A stretch of 64,000 nucleotides of DNA from Streptacidiphilus sp. 4-A2 (GTDB lineage Bacteria; Actinomycetota; Actinomycetes; Streptomycetales; Streptomycetaceae): the NCBI GenBank assembly GCA_014284505.1, contig JAAFYY010000002.1:1-64000 (forward strand). Reading direction: 5' to 3'. The notes beneath the pieces were generated by a model that did no database searches, was not told the origin of the DNA, and saw nothing but the letters and a program-made list of their open reading frames with translations. Below, one piece after another: positions 1-11,781 of this stretch (positions are counted from its first letter, which is position 1; each line of letters opens with the position of its first letter). The translations under genes were made by a program, and so were the position numbers.

Positions 1-783
1 GCGCTGGACCTCGGTGGGAAGGGCGGCCCACAGGACGGCGGAGCGCAGCAGCGGGTGACGGAACTCCACCACCGGTGGGGTTGCCCCGACCGTCAGCACC
101 CGGGCGCTCACGGCCGGCTCCAGGGCCGCGGCCGGCAGCTCCGCGCCGTGCGCCGCCGACGCCGCTCCGAGGATCTCCCCGAGGTCGTCGCTGTCGTCGA
201 CGGCCGCGGCCAGCAGGACGGCCCGGGTGGCGGCGGCAGGCCGACCAGCTCGGGACGAACGCCCGCCGCAGCCGGACAGTGGCCGGCAGCGCCGCGAACG
301 GGCGGCCCGGGGCGGTGGCGCACGGCCCTGGACGCCCCTCCTCGCAGGAACTGCTCGCCGAGCACCACCCGGCGCTGTCGTTCTCCACGCGCCTGCGGGT
401 CGTCGAGGCATCCGCCGGCAACCCGCTCGGGCTGCTCGAACTCCCCACCGCCCTGGCAGCCGCCGCACCCGCCCCGGGCCGCCGTTCGCGGCGCTGCCGG
501 CCACTGTCCGGCTGCGGCGGGCGTTCGTCCCGAGCTGGTCGGCCTGCCCGCCGCCACCCGGGCCGTCCTGCTGGCCGCGGCCGTCGACGACAGCGACGAC
601 CTCGGGGAGATCCTCGGAGCGGCGTCGGCGGCGCACGGCGCGGAGCTGCCGGCCGCGGCCCTGGAGCCGGCCGTGAGCGCCCGGGTGCTGACGGTCGGGG
701 CAACCCCACCGGTGGTGGAGTTCCGTCACCCGCTGCTGCGCTCCGCCGTCCTGTGGGCCGCCCTTCCCACCGAGGTCCAGCGC
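1..783. repeat. Inverted duplication, arms 1-316 and 468-783
   Basis: Bases 1-316 are the reverse complement of 468-783, so position p pairs with about 784 minus p. The loop of about 150 bases (317-467) is single copy. The arms differ only by one-base length changes in G runs (near 230 and 300) and I found no substitutions. The right arm lies in the sense orientation inside a LuxR-family regulator and the left arm is an antisense copy of the same codons, so the regulator is cut off at the junction. This is typical of a fold-back read at a contig end, although a real inverted duplication is possible. Confidence 0.93.
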
Positions 784-2511
784 AACCACGCGGCGCTGGC
801 CGCGATGCTGCCGCAGGAACCGGACCGGCAGGCCTGGCACCGCGCCTGTGCGATCATGCGCGCGGACGAAGAGCTCGCCGTCGAACTGGGGCAGGTGGCC
901 GCACGGGCGCACGGACGCGGGCCATGGGGCTGGCTCTGGCCGCCCTCCAGCGCGCGGCGCAGCTCACCGCCGACCGCGCACAGCGCGGTACCCGTCTGCT
1001 GGCGGCCGCCGAACTCGGCTACGACCTGGGCCAGGCCGAACTCGCCCGGTTCCTGCGGGCCGAGGCGGAGTCCCTGCCGCTGGGGCTCGCCGACCGTTCC
1101 CAGGCCGTCTGGCTGCGTGCGGTGTTCAACGAGGACCGCCCGCCGAGATCGACGGACTGCCGGGGCTGATGGCCCTCGCCGAGCAGAACCTGCACGCGGG
1201 GGACACCCGGCGGGCCCAGCAGATGCTGCTCCTCATCGCCCGGCTCTGCTGGTCGGTGGAGGCCGGGCCCGGCCTGCGGAGGGCTGTCGACGACGTCGTC
1301 GCCCGGCTCGGTACCGGCCCGGACGACATCGCGGTGACCGCCCTGACCGCCCTGATGTCGCCGGTCACCGGCGGCGCCGAGGTCGCCGGGCGGCTCGCGG
1401 ACTGGGATCCGGACGGCCGGGAGCTGGGCGAGCTCTGGCTGGCCTCGGTCGCCGCGTTCGCGGTCGGCGAGTTCGCGCGTGCGGAGGACCTGGCCCGGGC
1501 GACCAGCGATGCACTGCGCCGGAAGGGACACGTCGGGCTGCTGGTCCGGCCTGGTGCTGCGCGCCACGAGTTGCGCGTACACCGGTGACGTGGGGGTTGG
1601 CGCCGCGGCTGCGGAGGAGGCGAGCCGCCTCGCGGAGGAGAGCGAGCATCCGCTCTGGTGCGCCGGTTCCTACTTCTCCGTCGCTGATGTCGCGGCTGTG
1701 CGCGGAGACGTCGGCCTGGCGGAGGAGATGGTCGACCGGGGCGCCCGGGTGGCCCACGCGTCGAACAACCGCGCGTTGGTCAACGGGGCGCTGCACGCCC
1801 GCGGCCTCGCCGCCTTCGTCGATGAGCAGTACATGGCGGCCTTCGAACTGATGGCGCAGATGTTCGACCAGGACGGCCCGACGCACCACCCGGCCCGGAA
1901 GTACTGGCTGCTGCCCTTCGTCAGCGAGTGCGCGGTGCTCAGCGGCGAGTCCGAGCGGGGCCGGGCCCTGCTGGCCGGGTTGCGCCCGCCGCCCGGAGTG
2001 GTGCTGGGGCCCGAGACCCGCTGCGGCATGCTGTACGCCGAAGCTGTCCTCGCCGAGGACGGGGACGCGGCCGAAGCCTTTCAGGCTGCCTTCGCCGGCG
2101 GCGTGGCCGAGCGGCCGTTCCTCGGGGCCCGGTTGCAACTCGCCTATGGCGCGTGGCTGCGGAGACAACGGCGTCCGCTGGACTCGCACGGCCCGCTGCG
2201 GGCGGCGCTGAGCACCTTCGAGAGGCTGGGCACGAAGCCGTGGGCGATCCGGGTCAGGCGTGAGCTGGAGGCCGCCGGGGTGGCCGAGGTCGAGCCGGGC
2301 ACGGCGTTCGCCGGCGAGGGCTGGGAGATGCTCTCACCCGGGAACGCCAGATCGCCCGGATGGCGGCCGAGGGTCTCGGCAACCGCGAGATCGGCCAGCG
2401 GCTCCACCTGTCCCCGCGCACCGTCGGGACCTACCTGTACCGGATCTTCCCAAGCTCGGCATCAGCTCCCGCAGGCAGCTGTCGTCGGTACTGGGGGCCG
2501 AGTGCGCGTGA
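317..2511 (+). CDS. LAL-type LuxR transcriptional regulator, 5'-truncated, frame-disrupted
   Basis: C-terminal three quarters of a large ATP-binding LuxR (LAL) regulator. Visible parts are the end of the AAA-like domain (ASAGNPLGLLELP, near 410), the characteristic FRHPLLRSAV motif (near 720), a long helical TPR-like middle section and a C-terminal LuxR helix-turn-helix (GNREIGQRLHLSPRTVGTYL) ending at 2511. The Walker A part is missing because the inverted duplication begins at 317. Protein similarity moves between frames near 540, 930, 1138, 1550, 2335 and 2455, each consistent with a one-base change. It converges with the next regulator, whose stop is 87 bases away. Members usually control a nearby metabolic or antibiotic cluster; the target is not visible here. 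Confidence 0.85.
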
Positions 2512-2597
2512 CTCAAGCGACCGCAGTCATCTGACAGATGCCGCCGCCGGCGGCGTGCTCCAGGCTGGGACCACTGCACACGGTGCGCCCGTCCGCC

Positions 2598-5373
2598 TCA
2601 CGGCGGGTCCGCCGCGAGCCGGGCCGTCAGCTGGCTCCGGGAGGTGATCTGGAGTTTGGGGAAGACCCGGTACAGGTGCGATCCCACGGTCCGGTGTGAG
2701 AGGAACAGGCGATCTCCGATCTCGCGGTTGGACAACCCCTCCGCGGCGAGCCGGGCGATCTGCAGCTCCTGGACGGAGAGCAGCTGGAGCGCGGCCTGGG
2801 CGGGGGCGTACGGTCGCTCGCCGGAGGCCCGCAACTCGGCGCCGGCCTGTTCGGCCCAGGTGACGGCACCGAGCAGTTCGAAGGCGCTGTGCGCCGAGCG
2901 CAGCTGCTCGCGGGACTCGGCCGTGCGCCAGCGCCGCCGCAGCCAGCTCCCGTACGCGTGCTGGACGCGCGCGCGGACCCAGGGCCAGCGGAGAGGTCGG
3001 CGGCGAGTCCGGCCAGGTAGAGGGGTTCGGCGTCGGCGTCGTCGGCCAGCACCGCGCGGGTGTAGAGGAGGTGGACGTGCAGCAGCGGCGCCGGGGTGAC
3101 CCGGGCGACCTGCTCCATCCGCGCGAGCACCGCGCGGGCCTCCTCCCTGCGGTCTACCTGCAGCGCGGCCTCGGCCAGGAACATCAGTCCGCTGAAGCAC
3201 TCGCGCTGGTGGTACGCCGGATCAGCCGGATCGAACAGCCGGCGCAGTTCCGCATAGGCCTCGACGTGGCGGCCGGCCGCCGTCAGCGCGTAGCCCCGGC
3301 CCAACTGGACGCAGGCCAGCAGGTTGTTCAGCCCGCCGACCTGCATGGACGCCTCGGCCTCGGCGGCGTAGCGCAGTGCCCCCCGGTGTCCCCGCGCAGG
3401 CCCAGTGCCCAGGAGCTGTTGACCAGCATCCCGGTGGTCCACATGGGCTGCCCGGTCTCCTCGGTGATGTGCAGGCCCTCGGTCGAGTTCTCCGCGACCC
3501 GGTCCCAGTAGCCGCAGTCCAGTCCGATCCGGCACAGGATGCCGAGCACGTGCGGCAGCAGCCCGAGCTTCCCCTGACGCCGCAGCTGGTCCTCGGAGCG
3601 CCGCAGCAGGTCCGCGGAACGGACCTGGTCGCCCACGGCGTGCGCGGCCATGCCGAACAGGCGCAGCGCGTTGGCGTCGGTGACCTGCTGGAGCGGGATC
3701 CGGGAGAGTTCCGCCATGACCACTTGGCCGCGCAGCACCGGTTCGGCAAGGGCGAGTACGGCCACGCGGCGCGGATCGTCCGCGGATCCCCGCAGCTCCT
3801 CGGTGACCGCACGACGCGTGCGGCGGCGTCGGGACCGGCGTCGGCCCACCAGCAGCGCAGCGCGGCCCGAGCAGGAGGTTCAGGCAGAGGTCGGACTCTC
3901 CGTCGGCCACGGCCCGCTCGGCGTTGTCGCAGAGGTCGTCCACGCGTCGCGCGTCCCCGGGGACACCGTCGCTGAAGATCTCCCGGAGCCATTCGCGGCG
4001 GGCCTGGTCCAGTGGTGCGAGGGGGATGCCGCAGGTGGCGGTGAGCAGTCGGTCGACCAGGTCCGCCCTGCCCAGGTCGAAGGCGTGCTCGGCCGCGAGC
4101 AGGAGCCGCCGGACCCGGCGGGCGGGGTCCTGAGTGAGCTGCGCCGACCGTTCGAGCGCCTGGATCGCGGACACCGGGGATCCGCGCCGGAGCGCGGTGC
4201 GGTGGCTGGCCTCCAACTCGTCGGCCACCTCGTCGTTCAGGCCCTCGATGGCCTGGGCCCGGTGCCAGGTCCGGCGGTAGGGCTGGTCGAGCAGGGCGTC
4301 GGCCAGAGCCGCGTGGGCCGCGCGCTGCCGGGCCGCGGGCTCGGCCTGCTGCACGGCGGAGCGCACCAGCGGGTGGCGGAACGTCACCCGTCGTCCGTCG
4401 AAGAGCAGCAGCCCGGCGTCCAGTGCCGGGTTGAGGGCGTCGACTCCGAGTGGCTCGCCCGCCAGGCCGGACGCCGACTCCAGGATCTCGGAGGCGTCGC
4501 CCTCCGCGTCGACGGCGGCGACGAGGAGGATGTCCCGGACCGCCGGGGCAGGTCCGCGGTACGGCCGGCGAAGGCGGCCTCCAGCCGCTGGTTCAGCGGG
4601 ACGGCTTCGGACGGGGGCCGCCCGGCCGGGCCGCGGTCGGCACGCCAGGCCAGCGGGAGTTCCACGAGTGCCAGCGGGTTGCCCTGGGACGCCCGCAGGA
4701 TGCGCTCGCGGTCCCCGACGCTGAGCTCCCCGGCATGGCGGCGCAGCACGTCCCGGGCGGAGCCGGCGTCGAGCCCGCCCAGTACCAGCTCCCGCAGTCC
4801 GGAGGTGAGGAAGGGGCCTGGATGGTCGGAACGGGTCGTGGCGACGACCACGACCGGGTCGCCCTGGACCCGGCGGGCGACGAAGGCGAGGGCGTCCTGG
4901 CTGGCCTGGTCGAGCCACTGGACGTCGTCCACGGCGACCAGCAGCGGACAGTCCGCGGCGGCCTCGGTGAGCAGGTTCAGCGTGGCCAGCGCGATCAGGA
5001 ACGGGCCGGGCACAGCACCGGAGTCCGGCCCCTCGGACGCGTCCGGTCGGTCGGGGACGCCGAGGGCCGACCGCAGCGCCCTGCGCTGTGCGGCCGGCAG
5101 GCCCTGGGCGCTTCCCAGGACCGGTAGCAGCAGTTGGCGCAGACCGGCGAACGGAAGCCGGCTCCCGGACTCGACACCCGCCGTCGTCAGGACCTGCAAC
5201 CCGCACTCGCGGGCCGACTCCGCGGCTGCCGACAGCAGCGTCGACTTGCCGATCCCGGCCTCGCCGACGATCACGGTCGCACCGCCCCCGGCGGCCACCT
5301 CCTGGATCGAGGTCCGCAGCAGCCGAAGCTCCGCCTCCCGGCCGAGGAGGAGAGGTACGGGCACAGCGGTCAC
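2598..5373 (-). CDS. LAL-type LuxR transcriptional regulator, frame-disrupted
   Basis: Full-length LAL regulator of about 925 residues. It opens with MTAVPVPLLLGREAELRLL, carries Walker A GEAGIGKST (about residues 37-45) and Walker B LLVAVDDVQWLD, then FRHPLVRSAV, a long TPR-like region and a C-terminal LuxR HTH (SNREIGDRLFLSHRTVGSHL). The frame changes near 4550, 3850, 3375 and 3000, with protein homology resuming each time. ATP binding by the N-terminal domain is expected to gate DNA binding by the C-terminus. It is transcribed in the same direction as the next LAL gene upstream (stop at 5571), and the two are paralogous in every domain. No inducer or target can be assigned. Confidence 0.9.
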
Positions 5374-5570
5374 TCGGGAACCCGATCTCGCAAGCGACAG
5401 GACGGCGGCGCGGACCGCTCTGTCGCAGGTCAGCAGCCAGGCTGCAGTATGCCCCAGAGCCGGAGGGCACCGGTAGGTACCCCGCGAGCACCCGCGGGCA
5501 GCAAGGCTTCAGCCGGTGGCGGAGCGGGGAGGCTGACCGGTGGTCACGTCCGTTCGCAGGTGGCGCCCGC

Positions 5571-8470
5571 TCAGTTGACGGCTGCGTCGTCGGCCGGCGC
5601 CAGGTGTTCCAGCGCCTGTCCGAGGGCCGCCCGGGAGGCGATGTTGAGTTTGGGGAAGACCCGGTAGAGGTGGGCGCCGACGGTACGGTGGGAGAGGTAG
5701 AGGCGCTCCCCGATCTGCTTGTTGGTCATGCCTTTTGCCGCGAGCAGGGCGATCTGCCGTTCCTGCGGGGTCAGCACGGCGTCGTCGTCGGACGCGCCGT
5801 CCAGGCTCGCACCCGTGGCGCGCAGTTCGCCTTCGGCCCGGCCCGCCCAGGTCAGAGCCCCAGACCCTCGAACGTGTCCAGGGCTGCCCGCAGCTGGGTG
5901 CGCGCGTCGGAGAGGTGGCGGGCCCGGCGCAGCCAGCCGCCGTAGCAGAGCTGGACCCGCGCCCGTTCGAAGGGCCAGCGGCTGGTGCCGGGATCCGCCA
6001 GGGCATCCGCGAAGACCTGCCCGGCCTGGTCGCCGTCCCCGGCCGCCAACGCCTCGGCGGCGCGCGTCAGCATTTCCATCCGGGGGGAGACCTGGTCGAG
6101 GCCGACCCGCCTGGCGGCGGCCGCGCATGCCTTCGCCTCCTCGGTACGCCCGGTCCGCATCGCCGCCTCCACCAGGTCCATGACCATGGCGGCGACGTAG
6201 GGGACGCGGGGATCCGGCCCGCCGAGCGGTACAGCGCGCGACGTCAGCCCGTAGGCCTCCTCGTAGTTGCCCTCGGAGAGCGCGAGCAGGGCGCGTGCGT
6301 GCAGGACTGCCGCTGTCGCCAGGCCGACCCGGCGCGGACCGGCCCAGGCCGCGATCTTCTTCGCCATGTCCTGAGCGGTGGCGGCGTCCCCCCGGCAGGC
6401 GGCCAGGAGCAGCAACTGGCAGCGCAGCGCCCAGGCGTAGAGCTGGTAGTCCGCCTCCTCGGCTAGGGCCAGCCCCTCCCGGGCGTAGCCGCTGCTTTCC
6501 TTCCAGCTGCCGGAGAGCCGGGCTTCGACGGCCAGCAGGAGCAGGCAGCAGAGCCGGCTGGACAGGGTTCCGCCGCCGCGCTCGTGCTCCAGCGCGGTCC
6601 TCAGCCGCGACCGGCACTCGTCCAGGGCGTCGATCTGCATCGCGGCCAGGCCCAGCCGCGGCGGGAACCAGTCCTGCCGACCCGGGGCGGATCCGCTGAG
6701 CTGCTCCCTGATCCGGATCCGTACGGCCCGGGACTGCTGGGCCGTGTCCGTGAACACCGAGCAGTACAGAGCGAGGTCCGCCGACACGCCGCCCGCGTGC
6801 CGCCGCGCGACGGCGTCGAAGGCGTCCCACAGGTCACCTCGCCCCCCGAAGCAGCAGGCGAAGAGGGTGGTGTACAGAGCCTCGTGCATACCCATGAAGG
6901 CACTGCCGCCGGGTTCGCCGCCGGGTCCGTCATCGGAGCCGCCTTCGGGTCCGCGTTCGGAGCCGCCTTCGGATCCGCCGTGTACGGCCTGCACTAGCAG
7001 CCTGTGCGCGGCGCCGACGTCGCCGTCGCGGTGCAGTTGCAGGTACGCAGCTGTGATCCGGGCCCACAGGAGCGGCTCGGGCACCGTGCCCGCGCGCGCC
7101 AGACATCGGCCAGCAGCCTTTCGGCGTGGCCGAGCTGGCCGTTGAGACTGGCGCCGTAGGCGGCCTTGGCCAGCCTGCTGACCCGGTCGTCCTCGGCCGG
7201 GCTCATCTCCGCCGCCCGAACCATGGTGTTCACCGCGTCGAGGCCCCGCCGCGTCCGCAGGCCCGCTCAGCAGCTGCCTCCAGTGCCGCTGCCACTGTCT
7301 CATCGGCCTCTACCGCAGCCCCTGCCAGATGCCAGGCGCGGCGGTCGGGGTCGTGCGTCAGGCACTGGGCCAGGGCGTGGTGCGCCTGTCGGCGCAGCGG
7401 GAGGGGCGTCATCTGTACGACCGCCGACCGGATCAGCGGATGGCGGAAGGTGATGCGGCCCTCCTCCAGGCGGATCAGGTCGGCCAGTTCGGCCGCCGCC
7501 AGGGCCTCCGCGTCCCAGTCGTCACCGGCCGCGGCCCGCACCATGCCGACGCTGCCCGAGCCTTCGAGGGCGGCCAGCAGCAGCGTCCGCGAGGTGGCCG
7601 TCGGCAGGCTCAGAACCCTTTCCGTGTAGAGGAGCCGGAACCTCTCGTTCAGCGGCAGCGAGGCGGGCAGCGGCTCGCTGCCGCTGAGCTGCCGACTGCC
7701 GAGCGAGGACGTCAGCTCCCGCAGGGCGAGGGGGTTGCCCCTGGCCTGCTCCAGCAGCGAACGCCGGACGGAGGCGGCGAGGGTGGGGTGGCGGCTGTCC
7801 AGCAACCGCCCGGCCGCGGTCCGGTCCAGCGGTTCCAGGTCCCGGACCGGGATACGGGTCTGCTCGAACTGGCAGGTGTAGCCGGTGCACGCCGCGGCCA
7901 GGATGACGGTCCCACCGGGTTCGAGCCGGTGCGCGACGAATCCGAGGATCTCCGCCGAGGAGCGGTCCATCCAGTGCACGTCGTCGATCAGCAGCAGCAT
8001 GCGGGATCCCGCGGCGGCGTCGAACAGCGCCAGCGTGGCCGTCGATACGGCCAGCCTGCCCGGTGGCGTCCCCCCGCCCTCGCCGAACACCCGGTTGAGC
8101 ACGTCCCGCTCACCCGGCTCCAGCCGGCCGGTGAACTCACGCAGGGGACGCAGAAGCTGGTGCAGTCCCGAGAAGGGGAGCTCGGCCTCGCACTCGACCC
8201 CGGCCACCCGCAGCACCCGGATGCCGGCCGCGCGCGCCCTGGCAGCGGCCTCGGTCAGCAGCGCGGACTTCCCGATCCCCGCGTCCCGCGGAGCAGCAGC
8301 ACCTGGCCGTACGGGCCGCGGCCGTCCAGTAGGGCCGCGATGTCGTCCAGCTCCCGTCGGCGGCCGATCAGGCCGGTTCGCGTTCCGCGCGTGTCGTCGG
8401 CCGGGTGTTCCGCGGTCACCGTGTCGGGTGTGCGGGTGTGCGTCTGCGCGGGCAGCGTCTCCGTACTCAT
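5571..8470 (-). CDS. LAL-type LuxR transcriptional regulator, frame-disrupted
   Basis: Third LAL regulator, about 960 residues, starting MSTETLPAQ at 8470. The Walker A region is broken by a frameshift near 8280. Walker B reads LLLIDDVHWMD, followed by FRHPLIRSAV, a helical repeat region and a C-terminal LuxR HTH (TNKQIGERLYLSHRTVGAHL). Further frame changes lie near 7235, 7100 and 5865. An unusual glycine/serine/glutamate-rich insert (GGSEGGSERGPEGGSDDG, near 6900-6985) interrupts the helical region and is absent from the two neighbouring paralogues; it is probably a flexible linker. The gene is separated from the GMC oxidoreductase by about 600 bases that contain only a possible small ORF. 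Confidence 0.9.
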
Positions 8471-8642
8471 GTCGGTTCTGGCCTCTCTCCCAGGTGGCGC
8501 AGGCACCCGTGCGGCGTGCTTGCGCCGGGGGTGACCTGCACGTTCATTCTGCTGGGGCGGCACAGAACGGCGCGTGCGTCATCCGACTCAATCGACGCCG
8601 CGGAGGAGGTGGCCTGAACGGCACCTCAGGGGGGCACGACGG

Positions 8643-8769
8643 TTACCGGCGTCCGGGGCGATGGCTCAGACCGAGGTACCAGGGCGCCGTCCGGGAGCGC
8701 TTCCGGGAGGCCCGCCTCTCGGCGGAGAAGCTGCTCAGCACACGGGTGAGGATCCTCTTGACGCTCATG
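8643..8769 (-). CDS. Possible small basic peptide, 41 aa
   Basis: An ATG at 8769 is preceded by AAGGAAAAG at good ribosome-binding distance and opens a 41-codon frame ending in TAA. The predicted peptide starts MSVKRILTRVLSSFSAERR and is strongly basic, with no cysteines and no transmembrane segment. I recognise no family. It lies alone between a LAL regulator and a GMC oxidoreductase. The ribosome-binding site is the main support; chance is a real alternative. Confidence 0.3.
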
Positions 8770-9079
8770 TGTCTTTTCCTTGCCGGGATTCCCGGTCCCG
8801 GTCCCGGTGCGGGGTGCGGGGTGCGGGGTCGGGTCCCACGCAACCGGACGGCCGGCACGGCGGGCAAGGCCTGGTGCGTGAATTGCCCGGACGGTCAACG
8901 GACATGGGCCTCGGGGGTGGAGACTGCCTTTTCCCCGCCGGAAGTGGATCCGCGTCGAGCACCGGTTCCACTGCCGGATTAGCGTGAACCGAAACGGCCG
9001 GTCCTCGGAGAATGCCCAGTTCCAGGCAACCGGAACACGGTCGCTCGTACACCAGTTATCGAATTCCAAGGAGACATCT
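8770..9079. other. Intergenic region upstream of the GMC oxidoreductase
   Basis: About 310 bases with no convincing gene. A GC-rich block of short repeats of the type GGTCCCGGTGCGGGGTGCGG lies at 8795-8830. The right end holds the ribosome-binding site AAGGAG at 9068-9073 for the GTG start at 9080. The promoter of the oxidoreductase gene is presumably here, but I could not pick out convincing -35 and -10 boxes. Confidence 0.5.
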
Positions 9080-10696
9080 GTGACTTACGACTACATCGTC
9101 GTCGGCGCCGGAAGCGCCGGATCCGTGCTGGCCGGTCGGCTGTCGCAGGACAGCACTGTCCGCGTGCTGCTGCTGGAGGCCGGTCCGGCCACCGGTCCGG
9201 CCGCCATGGCTGTCCCGCCCGCCTGGCTGGAACTGCTCGGGAGCGAGGTGGACTGGGGCTACGTCACGGTCGCCCAGGCGGGCACCGGCGACATCAAGCA
9301 CTTCTGGCCGCGCGGCAAGGTGCTCGGTGGCTCCAGCAGCATCAACGCCATGGCGTTCGTGCGCGGCGACCGTGCCCCGTACGACGCGTGGCAGGCGTCC
9401 GGTGCGACCGGGTGGGGCTATGACGACCTCCTGCCCTACTTCAAGCGCAGCGAGACCCGCCGTCGGACGCGACTCGGCTCTGCGTGGCACGGACGGCCCC
9501 CTCCAGGTCTCACCGGTGAAGAACCGTCATCCGCTGGCGCAGGCGGTGTTCGACGCGGTGCTGGAGGCCGGCTACCCGGAATCCGATGACCCGAGCGGTG
9601 CGCGGCCGGAGGGCGCGGGCTGGTACGACACGAACATCGTCGACGGCACCCGGCAGAGTGCGGCCGACGCCTACCTGCTCCCGCACCTCGACCGGCCGAA
9701 CCTGACCGTGGTCACGGGCGCGCACGTGCGACGGCTGATCGTGGACCAGGCGCGCTGCACCGGAGTGGAGTACGAGGTCGACGGTGATCGTCGACAGGCC
9801 GGCGCGGAGCGGGAGGTCGTGCTGAGCGCCGGTACCATCGGCTCCGCGCAACTCCTGCTGCTGTCGGGGGTGGGTCCCGCCGACCACCTGGAGGAGCTGG
9901 GGATCGAGGTCCTGGCGGACCTGCCAGGAGTGGGCGAGAACCTGCAGGACCACATCCAGGTGCCGGTGGTGTACCGCTCGACCCGGCCGGTCCACCCCGG
10001 CGAGAACAACCACGGCGAGATGCTGGCGCTGCTGCGCAGCGTCCCGGACGCCGCCGAGCCGGACATGATGGTCTACCCCGTCGACATGCCGTACGCCCCC
10101 GGCGCCGACGACCTGCCCGAGCAGGGCTACACCGTGATGTCGGTGCTCTCCCGCCCGCACAGCCGGGGGACCCTGCGGTTGGCGAGTGCCGATCCGTTCG
10201 ACGCGCCGCTGATCGACCCGGACTACCTCGGCGACGACCGCGACCTGGAGACGCTGGTGGCCGCGCTGCGGGTCGCCCGCCGCATCGGCGAGGCCTCGGC
10301 GCTGGCACGCGTGCCGCGCGGTGGCGGGCGCAGGAGGCGGTGCCCGGCTGCGACACCGCCAGTGACGAGGCACTGCGCGCGTACATCCGCAGGACCACCG
10401 GCACCGAATGGCATCCGGCGGGCACCTGCCGGATGGGCACCGACGCCCTGTCGGTGGTCGATCCCGAACTGCGCGTGCACGGCATCGCCGGCCTGCGCGT
10501 CGCCGACGCCTCGGTCATGCCCGTCGTGCCGTCCACCAACATCAACGCGGCCGTCATCGCCATCGCCGAACGGGCAGCGGAGTTCATCAGCCGGGCACGG
10601 CCGACTGACGGCCGGACTGCCGACCGGACTGACGGCCGGACACAACGGCGTCCGGGAACCGCTCGTCGGAGCTGTTCCCGGACGCCGTTGTGCTGA
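9080..10696 (+). CDS. GMC-family FAD oxidoreductase (choline dehydrogenase-like), frame-disrupted
   Basis: Glucose-methanol-choline oxidoreductase of about 520 residues. The GTG start at 9080 follows AAGGAG by six bases and places the FAD dinucleotide-binding motif VVGAGSAGSVLAGRLS at the very N-terminus, as usual. The second GMC signature (GKVLGGSSSINAMAFVRG) and the C-terminal catalytic block HPAGTCRMG with STNINAAVIAIAERAAE are present. The frame shifts near 9465 and 10310. These enzymes oxidise alcohols to aldehydes on FAD; the substrate is unknown and the usual betaine-aldehyde dehydrogenase partner is absent. The reading frame as given runs through a terminator hairpin, so the true stop may be near 10608. 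Confidence 0.88.
10641..10692 (+). terminator. Strong intrinsic-type hairpin after the GMC gene
   Basis: A perfect 19-bp stem (10641-10659 with 10674-10692) surrounds a 14-base loop. The stem has no long T tract, as is common in streptomycetes. It lies between the convergent GMC and cupin genes and could stop transcription from both sides. Confidence 0.85.
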
Positions 10697-10824
10697 TGCG
10701 TCAGTTGCATTCGGCCGCGACCGGCCGCAACCCCGCAGCGGCCGAGCGAGGCGGTCCGGACCGGCACGCGCCGGAGCCTGCGGTCCCAACTGCACTGCCC
10801 CGCCCGCTCAGCCCGCTCCGCCGG

Positions 10825-11329
10825 TCAGAGCGAGATCGGCGGGCCCAGGATCTCGATTCCGTGACTGCGGGCCAGGGCGCTGAGCGCTGCCCGGTCGATC
10901 GGCGGAAGCTCTCCCGGGGCGGCACCGTCACGGGCGAGGGTGTACCGGCGGCGCGGACGAAGTCCTCGAAGCCCGACGGGGTGTGCATGGTCAGGAACCG
11001 GGCCTGCGGGCTGGTCACCACGAAGGCGTGCGGCAGACCGCCGCGGAGGAAGGCGACCGCCCCCGCCCCCGCAGGTGCTTCACGCCGTCCACCTCGACCC
11101 GCAACTCGCCTTCCAGGACCAGGAAGGTCTCGTCCGCGAGCTCGTGGCGGTGGAGCGGACTGGCATGGCCCAGTTCCTCCTCGTGCGACAGTACGGCGAA
11201 CTGGCCGCCGGTCGCCGCGCCGTCGAGCTTGATGTTCAGGAGCCCGCCCAGGAACAGCATGGCCTGCTGCCCTTCGGGGGTGGTGATCGTCGGACCGCTG
11301 GGGTCCTGCAACTTCTCTGAATAGGTCAT
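10825..11329 (-). CDS. Cupin-domain protein (quercetinase-like), frame-disrupted
   Basis: Small single-domain cupin of about 167 residues starting MTYSEKLQDPSG at 11329. The first cupin motif is clear: PLHRHELADETFLVLEGE supplies two histidines and a glutamate for a metal, followed by the glycine. The second half (AVAFLRGGLPHAFVV) supplies the later histidine in another frame after a shift near 11070, and a second shift near 10925 leads to the end SHGIEILGPPISL. Related proteins include quercetin 2,3-dioxygenase-like enzymes of actinomycetes. The substrate is unknown. It converges with the GMC oxidoreductase gene. Confidence 0.83.
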
Positions 11330-11781
11330 GCACTCCAGTGGACATGTGGCTGATGATCACGTCCAACACAGCTCTGATCTCTGTCCCATCGGACATCGCG
11401 GCGTTCCCTGGCGGTGACAACCGGCGGAGCGCGCAGGGCGCCGCGGACCGATCGGTGCCGGAGGCGCGGTGCTGATCAGCTTCGGACACTTCACCTGCGA
11501 CGGCTTCGGTCGCATGACCGTGGTCGTCATGGTCGTCATGGTCATCGGGGTTTGGGTGCTCCGGTCGTCGATCCGCTGATCCCTGGACAGTCAGACGACT
11601 GATGCCTGGCCCGCCCGGGCACCGCAAGCTTGATGTCAGGTGGGCGTCCCGAAGTGATCCGATGCACCGGCGCGGGCTTCGGACCACTTCCCGTCCGCTG
11701 CTTGGAGTGCGCCCCGCCTCCCCAGGAAGGGAGTACCCGCCTGATGTCGGCCGCGGTGCCTGTTCGAACCCTGGAGGACCA
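11330..11781. other. Intergenic region between cupin and WhiB-like genes
   Basis: About 450 bases with no supported gene. It must carry the divergent promoters of the cupin gene (leftward) and the WhiB-like gene (rightward). The right end contains GGAGG at 11773-11777 just before a TTG at 11782. A tRNA-like string at 11760-11775 was examined and rejected. Confidence 0.5.

Noticed and set aside
55-1851. A single 598-residue protein starting at base 55
   Set aside because: Its first third is the antisense arm of the inverted duplication and its frame leaves the regulator homology.
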